A stretch of DNA of 64,000 nucleotides, from positions 1-64,000 of the forward strand of contig MEOG01000126.1 in the NCBI GenBank assembly GCA_001769125.1, written 5' to 3'. The notes under the pieces are model-generated. The model was not told the DNA's origin. It saw only the letters and a program-made list of their open reading frames with translations, and did not search any database. The DNA is from Bacteroidetes bacterium GWF2_35_48. GTDB lineage: Bacteria > Bacteroidota > Bacteroidia > Bacteroidales > GWF2-35-48. The translations under genes were made by a program, and so were the position numbers. Each line of letters starts with the position of its first letter. The first letter of the stretch is position 1. Shown here piece after piece: positions 53,559 to 62,219 of this stretch.

Positions 53559-53735
53559 TTAATTTGAAGATTTGAAGATGAGGTAATTTAGGGAATGAAG
53601 GAAATTTAAAAGTCAGTAGTCGGCAGTCGGCAGTCGGCAGTCAAACAGACTGTAAACTGTAGACTGTAGACTTAGAAATTAAGCTTCCGACTTCGGACTT
53701 CCAACTCCCAACTCCGGACTTCCAACTCCCAACTC
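53559..53735. repeat. Simple repeats between adaptor and permease genes
   Basis: AGTCGGC repeated about four times (53620-53642), CTGTAGA-like repeats, then a ~22-base unit CTTCCAACTCCCAACTCCGG-like repeated about twice. No gene; such arrays vary in length and can alter spacing of the flanking genes. Confidence 0.7.
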
Positions 53736-53764
53736 CCGGTTACTGAGCGTAGTCGAAGTACCGG
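53736..53764. repeat. Fixed-loop hairpin CCGGTTACT-loop-AGTACCGG
   Basis: The loop GAGCGTAGTCGA sits between arms that pair with one bulged T. It lies 18 bases before the permease TTG start, so it could influence initiation. Confidence 0.75.
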
Positions 53765-53781
53765 CTTCTAAAAAACAAACA

Positions 53782-55101
53782 TTGAAAAGATACTACCACG
53801 ATATAACAATTGCACTGGAGGCTATTCTGACGAATAAGCTGAAATCGGTGTTGACTGCTTTGGGGATAATTTTTGGTGTTGCTGCAGTGATAAGTATGCT
53901 TGCTATTGGTAATGGAGCGCAGCAGGAGATACTCGAACAAATGAAACAGGTTGGTGTAAATAATATTATTATTAAACCGATACTTAGTGAGAATCTTGAT
54001 AAAAGTGAAGACGCGAGCAAAGCACCGCAAAAATATTCAAGAGGGCTTTCTATGGCAGATGTCAGGGCTATTACCGAATTTATTCCTACTGTAAAAAAAG
54101 TGAGTCCTGAAGTTTCTATTGATACGTATGTTATTCAAAGCGGAAAAAGAAAATCGTGCAAATTGCTTGGAATTACTGCTGAATATTTTAATTTATTTAA
54201 TCTAAAGCTGGAGACAGGAGAAATTTTCAATAATTACCAAAGCGAACATGGAATAGAGGTTTGCATTATCGGAGAGGGTCTAAAATCAAAGTTGTTCAGC
54301 ACCGGAAGTCCGATAAATCAGTATATAAAATGTGGAAATGTTTGGCTGAAAATTATCGGCATAATGGAAAAGAGGTCATTCTCTGCTTCGACAAATGAAA
54401 GCATGGGCATTGCAAGTTCTAATGAAAGCATTTATATTCCAATTAAAACCATGCTGATGCGCTATAAAAATCGTTCAATGATAACATCCCGAATGTTTCA
54501 GAAGAATGATTTTGATGAAGAAAATACAACGGAGAAAAAGGCTGTAAATTATAATCAGTTAGATAAAATTATTGTGCAGGTAAATGAAACGGAATTTGTG
54601 AATTCGACAAAAGATATTTTACAGAGAATGATATTGCGAAGACATTCCGGAGTAGAGGATTTTGAAATTACTGTTCCTGAATTATTATTGAAACAACAGC
54701 AACGCACGAAAGATATTTTTAATCTTGTACTTGGCGCAATAGCGAGTATTTCTCTCATTGTTGGAGGAATTGGAATAATGAACATTATGCTTGCTTCGGT
54801 GATGGAGCGAATCAGAGAAATTGGGACCAGACTTGCCATTGGCGCAACAAAAAAAGATATTATCGTACAGTTTTTATCTGAATCAACATTGATCAGCGTT
54901 ACAGGTGGTATTATTGGTGTTTTTCTGGGAATTATTCTTTCGGTTTTGATTACTAAATTTTCTGGAATTTTAACAATCGTCTCGGTTTTTTCGGTTATTA
55001 TAGCCTTTGGAATTTCTGTTGCTGTTGGAATAATTTTTGGATACATGCCCGCAAAACGCGCTGCAGAGAAAGATCCTGTGGAATCGTTACGGTATGAATA
55101 A
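53782..55101 (+). CDS. MacB/FtsX-type ABC transporter permease without ATPase domain
   Basis: A 439-residue permease with an N-terminal membrane helix (LTALGIIFGVAAVISMLAIG), a large periplasmic MacB core domain (~60-300) and three C-terminal helices (IASISLIVGGIGIMNIMLASVMERIREIGTRLAIGATKKDIIVQF..., typical FtsX). The start is TTG; no ATG lies in a better position. Full MacB carries its ATPase at the N-terminus, which is absent, and no separate ATPase is encoded nearby. It must recruit one from elsewhere or be non-functional. Likely exports a small molecule or peptide with the flanking adaptor and TolC-like protein. Confidence 0.9.
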   Translation: MKRYYHDITIALEAILTNKLKSVLTALGIIFGVAAVISMLAIGNGAQQEILEQMKQVGVNNIIIKPILSENLDKSEDASKAPQKYSRGLSMADVRAITEFIPTVKKVSPEVSIDTYVIQSGKRKSCKLLGITAEYFNLFNLKLETGEIFNNYQSEHGIEVCIIGEGLKSKLFSTGSPINQYIKCGNVWLKIIGIMEKRSFSASTNESMGIASSNESIYIPIKTMLMRYKNRSMITSRMFQKNDFDEENTTEKKAVNYNQLDKIIVQVNETEFVNSTKDILQRMILRRHSGVEDFEITVPELLLKQQQRTKDIFNLVLGAIASISLIVGGIGIMNIMLASVMERIREIGTRLAIGATKKDIIVQFLSESTLISVTGGIIGVFLGIILSVLITKFSGILTIVSVFSVIIAFGISVAVGIIFGYMPAKRAAEKDPVESLRYE

Positions 55102-55106
55102 TATTG

Positions 55107-55158
55107 AATTGTTTTAATGTAGAATCGCCTCATGGGACGATTGCACATTAAAGTACAA
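55107..55158. repeat. CATG-centred palindrome, degenerate copy
   Basis: Centred on CATG 55131-55134 with arms AATTGT...TTAATGT.GAATCG / CGATT..ACATTAA...ACAATT. Two positions of the core are mismatched. It sits between the permease and TolC-like genes. Confidence 0.75.
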
Positions 55159-55194
55159 TTCGTAATATAATTGAGGTTTAAATAAATTTACAAA

Positions 55195-56682
55195 ATGATA
55201 TTATTAAAAAAAACAATATTTTTTTTCTTATATTTTTGTTTTGTTTTTTCGTATGGAAAAGCACAGGAAATTACACAAAAATTAACATTTGAAGAAGTCC
55301 TGCAACTCGCCAGAGAGCAATCACCGGAGGCATTGCTTGCAAAGCATCGTTTCAGGGCCAGCTACTGGCAATTTCGAACCTACAAGGCAAATTACCTTCC
55401 ATCTCTAACTCTTAGCTCAACTTTGCCGAATTTGAATCGTTCGTTTTCCAAAATAACAATGCCCGATGGCAGCGATGCTTTTGTGGATAGGAAGCTAATG
55501 AATTCTTCGCTTGATCTTTCTCTTACACAAAATGTTTCTTTTACAGGTGGAAGTTTTTTTATAAAATCAGGTTTGCAACGAATAGATTTATTAAATGACA
55601 GCATTCAAACATCATTTCTTTCATCGCCTGTAAGCATAGGGTATTCGCAACCACTTATTACGTTTAACAGTTTTAAATGGGAAAAGAAAATAGAACCTTT
55701 GCGTTATGAAGAAGCAAAGAAAAAATATATTGCTTCTATGGAAGATGTTTCGTTGCGTGCTGTGAATTTATTTTTTGATCTTGCTTTAGCGCAAATGAAT
55801 CTGCAGGTAGCAACAGTGAATTATTCAAATAACGACACATTACATAAAATCTCCAAAGGTCGCTATGAGCTTGGAAAAATTGCAGAAAACGATTTGCTGC
55901 AAATGGAATACAGCCTGCTTAGCTCTGATGCAGAATTAAACCAATCGAAGCTCGATCTCGAAGTAAAAAAATTCAAACTTCGTTCTTTTCTTGGATTTAA
56001 TGAAAAGATGAATTTTATTCTTGACATTCCATCTCAAATTCCCGCATTACAGGTGGAAGTAGCAAAAGCCATTGAGGAAGCGAATAAAAACAATCCGGAA
56101 ATTATGCAATATGATCTTCAATTGATAGAATCAGCAAGAGATGTTGCTAAAGCAAAAGCAGAAAGTCGTTTTAACGCAAATTTGTATGCCAGTTTTGGCT
56201 TATCTCAAAGTGCAGATAATTTTGAAGGTGTGTATAAAAGTCCGAAAACACAGGAACAAATTTTGGTGGGCATACAAATTCCACTTATTGACTGGGGCTT
56301 ATCAAAAGGAAAATACAAAATGGCGCAATCAACACAAGAAGTTACAAAGGTTACTATTAATCAGGCTAAGATTGATTTTGAACAGGATCTATATCTGAAA
56401 GTAATGCAGTTTAATATGCAGAATAAACAAGTTGCTATTGCTTTGAAAGCTGATACAATTTCACAGTTAAGGTACGATGTTGCAAAGCAAAGATATTACA
56501 TTGGAAAGATTGATGTTACAGCCCTGAATATTGCTTTAACGGATAAAGATATTGCAAAACGCAGCTATATTTCTTCGCTTAGAAATTATTGGAATTATTA
56601 CTTCAATATTCGCCGCATCACACTTTTTGATTTTGAGAAAAAATCCACTTTGTCTGCCGAATTTGATAAACTTGTTGAGTGA
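55195..56682 (+). CDS. TolC-family outer-membrane efflux protein
   Basis: A 495-residue protein with a signal peptide (to about residue 23, YGKAQ) and the duplicated helical-hairpin design of OEP proteins: 'FEEVLQLAREQSPEALLAKHRFRASYWQFRTYKANYLPSLTL' and the later 'AIEEANKNNPEIMQYDLQLIESARDVAKAKAES', with beta strands between. It forms the outer-membrane channel of the tripartite pump with the preceding adaptor and permease. Confidence 0.9.
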   Translation: MILLKKTIFFFLYFCFVFSYGKAQEITQKLTFEEVLQLAREQSPEALLAKHRFRASYWQFRTYKANYLPSLTLSSTLPNLNRSFSKITMPDGSDAFVDRKLMNSSLDLSLTQNVSFTGGSFFIKSGLQRIDLLNDSIQTSFLSSPVSIGYSQPLITFNSFKWEKKIEPLRYEEAKKKYIASMEDVSLRAVNLFFDLALAQMNLQVATVNYSNNDTLHKISKGRYELGKIAENDLLQMEYSLLSSDAELNQSKLDLEVKKFKLRSFLGFNEKMNFILDIPSQIPALQVEVAKAIEEANKNNPEIMQYDLQLIESARDVAKAKAESRFNANLYASFGLSQSADNFEGVYKSPKTQEQILVGIQIPLIDWGLSKGKYKMAQSTQEVTKVTINQAKIDFEQDLYLKVMQFNMQNKQVAIALKADTISQLRYDVAKQRYYIGKIDVTALNIALTDKDIAKRSYISSLRNYWNYYFNIRRITLFDFEKKSTLSAEFDKLVE

Positions 56683-56709
56683 AAAATTGATGTTCATCAA
56701 ATAATTGCT

Positions 56710-56788
56710 GGTGTCTGAGCAAACAATTATTTGGTGTCTGAGCAAACAATTATTTGGTGTCTGAGCGGAGTCGAAGACCCAAATAATT
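56710..56788. repeat. 23-bp tandem repeats ending in a fixed-loop hairpin
   Basis: A unit GGTGTCTGAGCAAACAATTATTT repeats at 56710 and 56733, and a third, diverged unit at 56756 runs into a hairpin. Its arms AATTATTTGGTGTCT (56748-56762) and AGACCCAAATAATT (56775-56788) pair with one bulge around the loop GAGCGGAGTCGA. Confidence 0.8.
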
Positions 56789-57083
56789 ACCCCTTAATAA
56801 CAGCTAATGATTGCAATTCTATAAGAATCTCGACAAGGTCGGATTGATTTTTCATAACAACATAAATCTCTTTATAAGCACCGGATGCTTCTTCAAGGTC
56901 GCACTGGTTGCGGATTGCGTGAATGATTCCCTGCTCGTCTAATTTCTTTTTTTCTTCTTCAAAATTGAGTTTGCGTATCGCTTCATTTCTTCCCATTTTT
57001 CTGCCAGTGCCATGTGAGCAACTCATAAAGCTGTCTTTATTTCCTTTAATGGGGATTTTTTCAGAATTTATTATTGTTTTCAT
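56787..57083 (-). pseudogene. rtcB: C-terminal fragment of an RtcB-family RNA ligase
   Basis: 98 residues match only the end of RtcB (normally about 400-480 residues). KGNKDSFMSCSHGTGRKMGRNEA carries the guanylate-linked His motif (SCSHG.GR.M.R), and EASGAYKEIYVVMKNQSDLVEILIELQSLAVIKG matches the final 'APGAYKDI...DLV..L' segment. The N-terminal metal-binding domain is gone: upstream sequence is palindromic repeats, and the first eleven residues before KGNKDSF do not look like RtcB. It cannot be a functional ligase by itself. Either a decayed gene or a small protein retained after truncation. Confidence 0.75.
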
Positions 57084-57138
57084 TTTGATTTATTGGATAT
57101 ATACCGAAATGTAGATACGTCGTTTTTTTGTCATGTTG

Positions 57139-57250
57139 ATACGTTGCATGCAACGTATTTACTTGACGAAAATAATGTTGGTATTAGGCATGTATATATG
57201 TTGCACCTGTGCTGAGTCTGTCGAAGCATGCAACGTATGTACTTGACGAA
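57139..57250. repeat. Two CATG-centred palindromes, one split by a fixed-loop hairpin
   Basis: Copy one is ATACGTTGCATGCAACGTAT (57139-57158), perfect. Copy two has left TATATATGTTGCA and right TGCAACGTATGTACTTGACGA, with about 23 bases inserted at its centre including the loop-like GAGTCTGTCGA flanked by TGCT/AGCA. Both copies share the downstream ACTTGACGAAA. Confidence 0.75.
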
Positions 57251-57259
57251 ATATTTCTG

Positions 57260-59326
57260 TTACATTTTTCTATTTTTTTTTGCCTCTGATTCAATATGTT
57301 TTAGTGTATTATAAACATTCTTATCGTTAGGTTTATAGTATATAATTCTGTTTAATACTTTTATTGCATTGTCATAATCTTTATTCTGATAATATAATTG
57401 GACTAGAGTGGACAAGGCTGTTATATTATCAGGTCTTATTTGCAATGATTTTTGTAAATAGCTTAAGGCTTCATTTGTTTTATGTTTTCTTGTCAATATT
57501 AAACCTATTTGTGCAAGCATATCGAAATCTTCTGGATATTTTTTTAATGCTTTTTGGTAGTAATAATAGGCAGAATCAATATTCCCAGACCTATGGTATA
57601 AATAGCCTAAGTTTTTATAAGATGACTCTGTAGTGGAACTATTTTGTTTTAGTTTGTTATAATAGATTAATGCGGAGTCAATTTTATTTTCTTTTTGAGC
57701 TTTATAACCAAGATATTCATATTTATTTTCTCTTTTAATAACAGCACATATAGGGAAACCTTCTACTTCGATCGTATGAATTGTCCCTTTTGGTGGCCAA
57801 AGTTTATTTTGTAATAAATAGGCATCAATTTGAGTATTAATAATAATTCCATAATCCCAGTTTTTTTCCCAAATATTACGGTAGGAACTATATAAAATAT
57901 TAGTTTGAGATGTATGTTTTCTAAAGCAATACTGTGTAATATCTAATCGATTTGTTACAATATTTATTTTCTCTTCTGTTTTTTTTTGGTTAGCGTTTAA
58001 ATATTTAATCAACCATTCAGATGCTTCTTCTGTACTATTGTAAAAATAATCCAATTCATAGAAGCCATACGCCTTTTTTAATCCTCCAAACAATTCATTA
58101 TAATAAATATATTCATAAGGATGTGATGAAGCAATGTGTTTTAAAGGAAAAACTAAAAGAAGTCCTATACTTGTTATATATATAATTCTGAAAATTTTAT
58201 TTTTGAAATAAGAAATAACCATTTCTAAGCCAATTGCAGATGAAATAATAATAAATGGGTAAATAAATAATATATGACGCCAACTTGAATAAACATTGGA
58301 TTTTTTTAGAATTATGTAAACTACAGGAAAGATAAATGAAAACAGAATAAAAAAAGCAATAAAAAACAATTCTTTTTTTCGTATAATTCCAAAATATGTA
58401 TATAAAGCAAAACCCAAAAAAATAATTATAGGTGTAGTAATTAAGATACTTTTTATTAAAAAATAACCGGGTAAGTATGCAGATAAAATATTTTGACCCT
58501 CAAAAAGTTGATAAATTCCAGTTGGAACATGACCCATAAAATCTATGGATGAAATGAGTCCATCCATTCCGTTTTCAATTGCATAAGGCCATATCAGGAT
58601 TGAAATAAAAACTCCTATAATTGAAATTAAAAGAAGCTTTAGGAATATTATAACAATTATTTTTAATTTGATAAGTTTTGTTTTCCTATAAATAAATATA
58701 TACACAGCAGTAAATAGAAACATAAGAGGAATGTTAATCATTCCGCCAACGCGATTGCTTATTGAAAAAAATAATCCTATAGATAACATAATAAACCGAA
58801 AGCGGCTTATATGTGGTAATTCACCAAGCATTCTATAGCAATGATACAAAAAGAAAATATAGCTAAATGCAAAAGGTATATCCGTTAGATTATTATAACA
58901 ATGACCGAGGAAATGGGGAGAAATAAATAATAAAATCATTGCAAAGATGCCCGCTTGCCAATTTCTGAGGCGTACTGTAAATATTCCTGTAATTAGTATT
59001 ATTAACCAACCAATAATTACACTCAAAATATGTCTGAATTCAAAAATATTTTCAATGTTAAATATTTGTATTAGTAAATAAGATAAGTTTTCAAATGATT
59101 GACCATAAAAATGCAAATACCCTTTTGAATTAAGTGCCGATTTATCCTCACCTGATGAGAAATAGTATTTATAAACATTTTCAGCTTGTCCATAATGTAA
59201 TTGTTCATCCGCTGATATTCCTGCATTCGTTGCTAATATAATACAGAAAAATAATAATATAGTGGCAATTAATATAAAAATATTTCTGCCACTAACGAAT
59301 TTACAATCCAGAAAAATATTTTTCAT
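57260..59326 (-). CDS. Multi-pass membrane protein with C-terminal TPRs (GT39-like)
   Basis: A 688-residue protein of the same architecture as the gene at 33671-35737: about eleven membrane segments (~15-420), then five or so TPR repeats (~540-685: ESSYKNLGYLYHRSGNIDSAYYYYQKALKKYPEDFDMLAQIGLIL, NEALSYLQKSLQIRPDN). The first loop has AGISADEQLHYGQ, the acidic motif typical of GT39/PMT-like glycosyltransferases, followed by a short helix. It is markedly more AT-rich than its neighbours. Donor and acceptor unknown; probably uses a polyprenyl-phosphate sugar. Confidence 0.72.
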   Translation of the reverse strand: MKNIFLDCKFVSGRNIFILIATILLFFCIILATNAGISADEQLHYGQAENVYKYYFSSGEDKSALNSKGYLHFYGQSFENLSYLLIQIFNIENIFEFRHILSVIIGWLIILITGIFTVRLRNWQAGIFAMILLFISPHFLGHCYNNLTDIPFAFSYIFFLYHCYRMLGELPHISRFRFIMLSIGLFFSISNRVGGMINIPLMFLFTAVYIFIYRKTKLIKLKIIVIIFLKLLLISIIGVFISILIWPYAIENGMDGLISSIDFMGHVPTGIYQLFEGQNILSAYLPGYFLIKSILITTPIIIFLGFALYTYFGIIRKKELFFIAFFILFSFIFPVVYIILKKSNVYSSWRHILFIYPFIIISSAIGLEMVISYFKNKIFRIIYITSIGLLLVFPLKHIASSHPYEYIYYNELFGGLKKAYGFYELDYFYNSTEEASEWLIKYLNANQKKTEEKINIVTNRLDITQYCFRKHTSQTNILYSSYRNIWEKNWDYGIIINTQIDAYLLQNKLWPPKGTIHTIEVEGFPICAVIKRENKYEYLGYKAQKENKIDSALIYYNKLKQNSSTTESSYKNLGYLYHRSGNIDSAYYYYQKALKKYPEDFDMLAQIGLILTRKHKTNEALSYLQKSLQIRPDNITALSTLVQLYYQNKDYDNAIKVLNRIIYYKPNDKNVYNTLKHIESEAKKNRKM

Positions 59327-59372
59327 TCACAAACTTTATTTCTATTTTTAACATTTTAAAATCTAAACGAAA

Positions 59373-61547
59373 ATGCGTTTTATATTTTTCATCACATTAT
59401 TGTTAATTGCAATTACAGGCTCATCTCAGATTGCCCGAATTGACAGTCTTAATAAAATTAAGGTTTTTTCAGACGATTCCACAAAGGTAAATCTTTTAAA
59501 TGAATACAGTTATGCTTATTGTGTAATTTCTACAGATTCTTCGCTGAAATATGCAGAGCAGGCTATGGAGCTTGCAAAATTACTGAAATATAAAATTGGT
59601 TTTGCAAGAGCATACATTAACATCGGAAGGGTATATTATTATCAGGATAATTTTGTGAAAGCACTTGAATGGGACATTCTGGGATTGAAAGTATATGAAG
59701 AACTGAAAGATGAAAAAGGTATTGCCGATTGCCAGAGAAATATCGGAAATGTTTATTTAAACCAGAAGCAATATCCGAAGGCTTTAGAATATTACGAAAA
59801 GGGGCTTTCCATGTATGAAAAACTTCAGGATAAAAAGGGCATTGCGAATTGCCTGCGTGGGATAGCGAATACATATATGGCAGATAAAAATTATTCTTCC
59901 GCAAAGGAAAATTATTCAAAAGCCCTGCAATTATATCAGGAAATTAATGACATGAAAAATATGAGCACCTGTTACTCCAATCTGGGTGTGATTTACATGA
60001 ACACGAATGAGCCTCAGCTTGCATTGGATTATCAGATGCGCGGGCTGAAAATTAAAGAAAAAATCGGAGACAAAAAGGGGATCGCAATCATACTTTCAAG
60101 CCTTGGCGGAATGTTTGCCGATAAAAATGATGCAAAAAAAGCTTTGGAATATTTTAATCGTTCGCTTGAAGTTGCTTCTGAAATCAAATCTCTTGACCTT
60201 TTACAACGAAATTATGCTTCGCTGGCTTCTTTGTATGCGAAGCAAAAAGATTATACCAAAGCATACGAAAATCATGTATTTTACAAGGCAATGAGCGATT
60301 CGCTTTTCAATAAAGAAACTTTGAAAAACCAGACACAACTCGAAATGAAATTTGAGTTTGAAAAAGAAAAACAAAAAGCGGAGCTGGAGCAACAGAAAAT
60401 AGATGCGCTGAAAGCAGAAGAATTATTCAGGTTTAAGCTTATCGGAATAGCGGCTGGTGTAGGATTTTTGCTTATGATTTTTCTTTTTGTGATGATATAC
60501 AAAAACTACAGAAATAAAAAGAAGGCGAATGATTTGCTTACTGCTCAAAAAAAAGAGATTGAAGAGAAAAATTCAATATTGAATCAGCAAAACGAGGAGA
60601 TAAAAACGCAGCGCGATGAGCTTGAAACCCAGAGTAAATTTTTAATGAAAATGGGCGATAAAGTAGCTGTGCAGCATCAGAAAATTAAGGAGCAGATGGT
60701 CATTGTGAATCATCAGAAGAAGGAAATAATGGACAGTATTCATTATGCCCGGCGTATTCAGATGGCGATTTTACCTCCTGATGATTTTATTCAGAAATAT
60801 CTGAAAAATTATTTTATTCTGTATAAACCAAAAGATATTGTCAGTGGCGACTTCTATTGGATTGAGTATATTGATTCACGAATTTTATTTGCAGCCGTAG
60901 ACTGTACCGGGCATGGTGTGCCTGGTGCATTTATGAGCATTGTGGGTAATAACGGATTAGGTCGTGCTGTAAGAGAGTCGCATAAAATTCATCCTTCAGA
61001 GATTTTAGACGAGCTTGATGATTTTGTGGTGGAAACACTACGGCAAACCAATAAAACCGACATCAAGGACGGTATGGACATTGCTTTGTGCGCTTATGAT
61101 TTTACAACAAAAATGTTTGAATTTTCCGGTGCGAATAATCCGATTTATATCATCCGTCCCAAGCAAAAGGAATTTATATTACAAAATGCGCTCGTTCCAC
61201 CTTCGGGAGGGAATGATGAATTCAATCTTTTTGAAATAAAAGGAGACAAACAGCCTATTGGCGCTACAGATAATCGCAGGAAATTTTTAAATTATTCCTT
61301 TCCGGTTGAAGAAGGCGACACGTATTATATTTTTTCTGATGGTTTTGCCGATCAGTTTGGAGGAGCCTCCGATAAACATCCTGACGGAAAAAAATTCAAA
61401 TATTCAAAACTGAAAGAATTATTGTTGAACAACCAAAGCCTTTCCATGAGCGATCAGAAAATTCTTTTGAACAAAACCATTGAAGAATGGAGAGGGAATT
61501 TAGAGCAGGTAGATGATGTCCTGGTAATAGGAGTGAGAGTTTTCTGA
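59373..61547 (+). CDS. TPR-containing membrane SpoIIE/PP2C-type phosphatase
   Basis: A 724-residue protein. A signal peptide (to about residue 19) precedes five to six TPRs in the periplasm (~75-300: RAYINIGRVYYYQDNFVKALEWDILGLKVYEE). One membrane helix follows (~350-375, IGIAAGVGFLLMIFLFVMIY), then a coiled coil, and the cytoplasmic phosphatase (~455-724). The latter shows YARRIQMAILPP, DIVSGDFYWIE, AAVDCTGHGVPGAFMS and YIFSDGFADQFGG, i.e. the metal-binding aspartates of SpoIIE/RsbU. It likely dephosphorylates an anti-anti-sigma-like or SiaC-like protein in response to an envelope signal. Confidence 0.9.
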   Translation: MRFIFFITLLLIAITGSSQIARIDSLNKIKVFSDDSTKVNLLNEYSYAYCVISTDSSLKYAEQAMELAKLLKYKIGFARAYINIGRVYYYQDNFVKALEWDILGLKVYEELKDEKGIADCQRNIGNVYLNQKQYPKALEYYEKGLSMYEKLQDKKGIANCLRGIANTYMADKNYSSAKENYSKALQLYQEINDMKNMSTCYSNLGVIYMNTNEPQLALDYQMRGLKIKEKIGDKKGIAIILSSLGGMFADKNDAKKALEYFNRSLEVASEIKSLDLLQRNYASLASLYAKQKDYTKAYENHVFYKAMSDSLFNKETLKNQTQLEMKFEFEKEKQKAELEQQKIDALKAEELFRFKLIGIAAGVGFLLMIFLFVMIYKNYRNKKKANDLLTAQKKEIEEKNSILNQQNEEIKTQRDELETQSKFLMKMGDKVAVQHQKIKEQMVIVNHQKKEIMDSIHYARRIQMAILPPDDFIQKYLKNYFILYKPKDIVSGDFYWIEYIDSRILFAAVDCTGHGVPGAFMSIVGNNGLGRAVRESHKIHPSEILDELDDFVVETLRQTNKTDIKDGMDIALCAYDFTTKMFEFSGANNPIYIIRPKQKEFILQNALVPPSGGNDEFNLFEIKGDKQPIGATDNRRKFLNYSFPVEEGDTYYIFSDGFADQFGGASDKHPDGKKFKYSKLKELLLNNQSLSMSDQKILLNKTIEEWRGNLEQVDDVLVIGVRVF

Positions 61548-61565
61548 AATTTTTAATAAATATTT

Positions 61566-62078
61566 ATGAGAGCTAAAATTTTAGAATTTATTATATTTTT
61601 TTGTGTTTTATCAATTCTCGTTTTAATATTTAATTTCTGTCAAAAGAGTTCTAAAATTTGTTCACTTGGTTATACGGGAGAATCATGCCAAACTCAAGTA
61701 ACTCCTTCAAAAATTAAAATTGATTATATTAAAATTGATAGTTTTCCGACATTTATAAACGGGCATACCTGGGATGTTTCAGATGGTCCCGATCTTTTTA
61801 TATCAATTTATAAAGACTCCCTTTTAATATATCAATCTTTAGTTAATAATAATGCAACGAATACCAGAGATTATTATTTTTATCCAAATCCCGTAATAGA
61901 AATAAAGGATATGTCCGCCAATTATACGGTAAAGCTATTTGATGATGATATAGATTTTGATCATGACTTAATGGGTGATCTTTCTCATAAATATTCAAGC
62001 ACTGGTGGATTTCCAACATCAATAAGTTCAACGAAAAATGGAGTTAAAATAGTCATGAATTTTACTTATTCGTGGTAA
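61566..62078 (+). CDS. Putative lipoprotein with C2-like domain
   Basis: A 170-residue protein. A hydrophobic N-terminus ends in IFNFCQKSS, a loose lipobox, followed by a Cys-rich piece (CSLGYTGESC) that recalls an EGF turn. The rest resembles a small C2-type beta-sandwich: 'GPDLFISIYKDSLLIYQS ... NPVIEIKDMSANYTVKLFDDDIDFDHDLMGDLS'. The acidic loop DDDIDFDHD could bind calcium. It begins 18 bases after the phosphatase stop, probably in the same transcript. Function unknown. Confidence 0.55.
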   Translation: MRAKILEFIIFFCVLSILVLIFNFCQKSSKICSLGYTGESCQTQVTPSKIKIDYIKIDSFPTFINGHTWDVSDGPDLFISIYKDSLLIYQSLVNNNATNTRDYYFYPNPVIEIKDMSANYTVKLFDDDIDFDHDLMGDLSHKYSSTGGFPTSISSTKNGVKIVMNFTYSW

Positions 62079-62219
62079 AAATAAATAAGTATTTTTAAGC
62101 TTGAGTTAAATTAAAACACTAATAAAATTAGAACATAAGTTAAGCAAAATAAACGCATGGTCTAATTGCTGGTTAATCAAACTTAACCATATTTATTCAC
62201 AACAATATTTTTCAATAGA

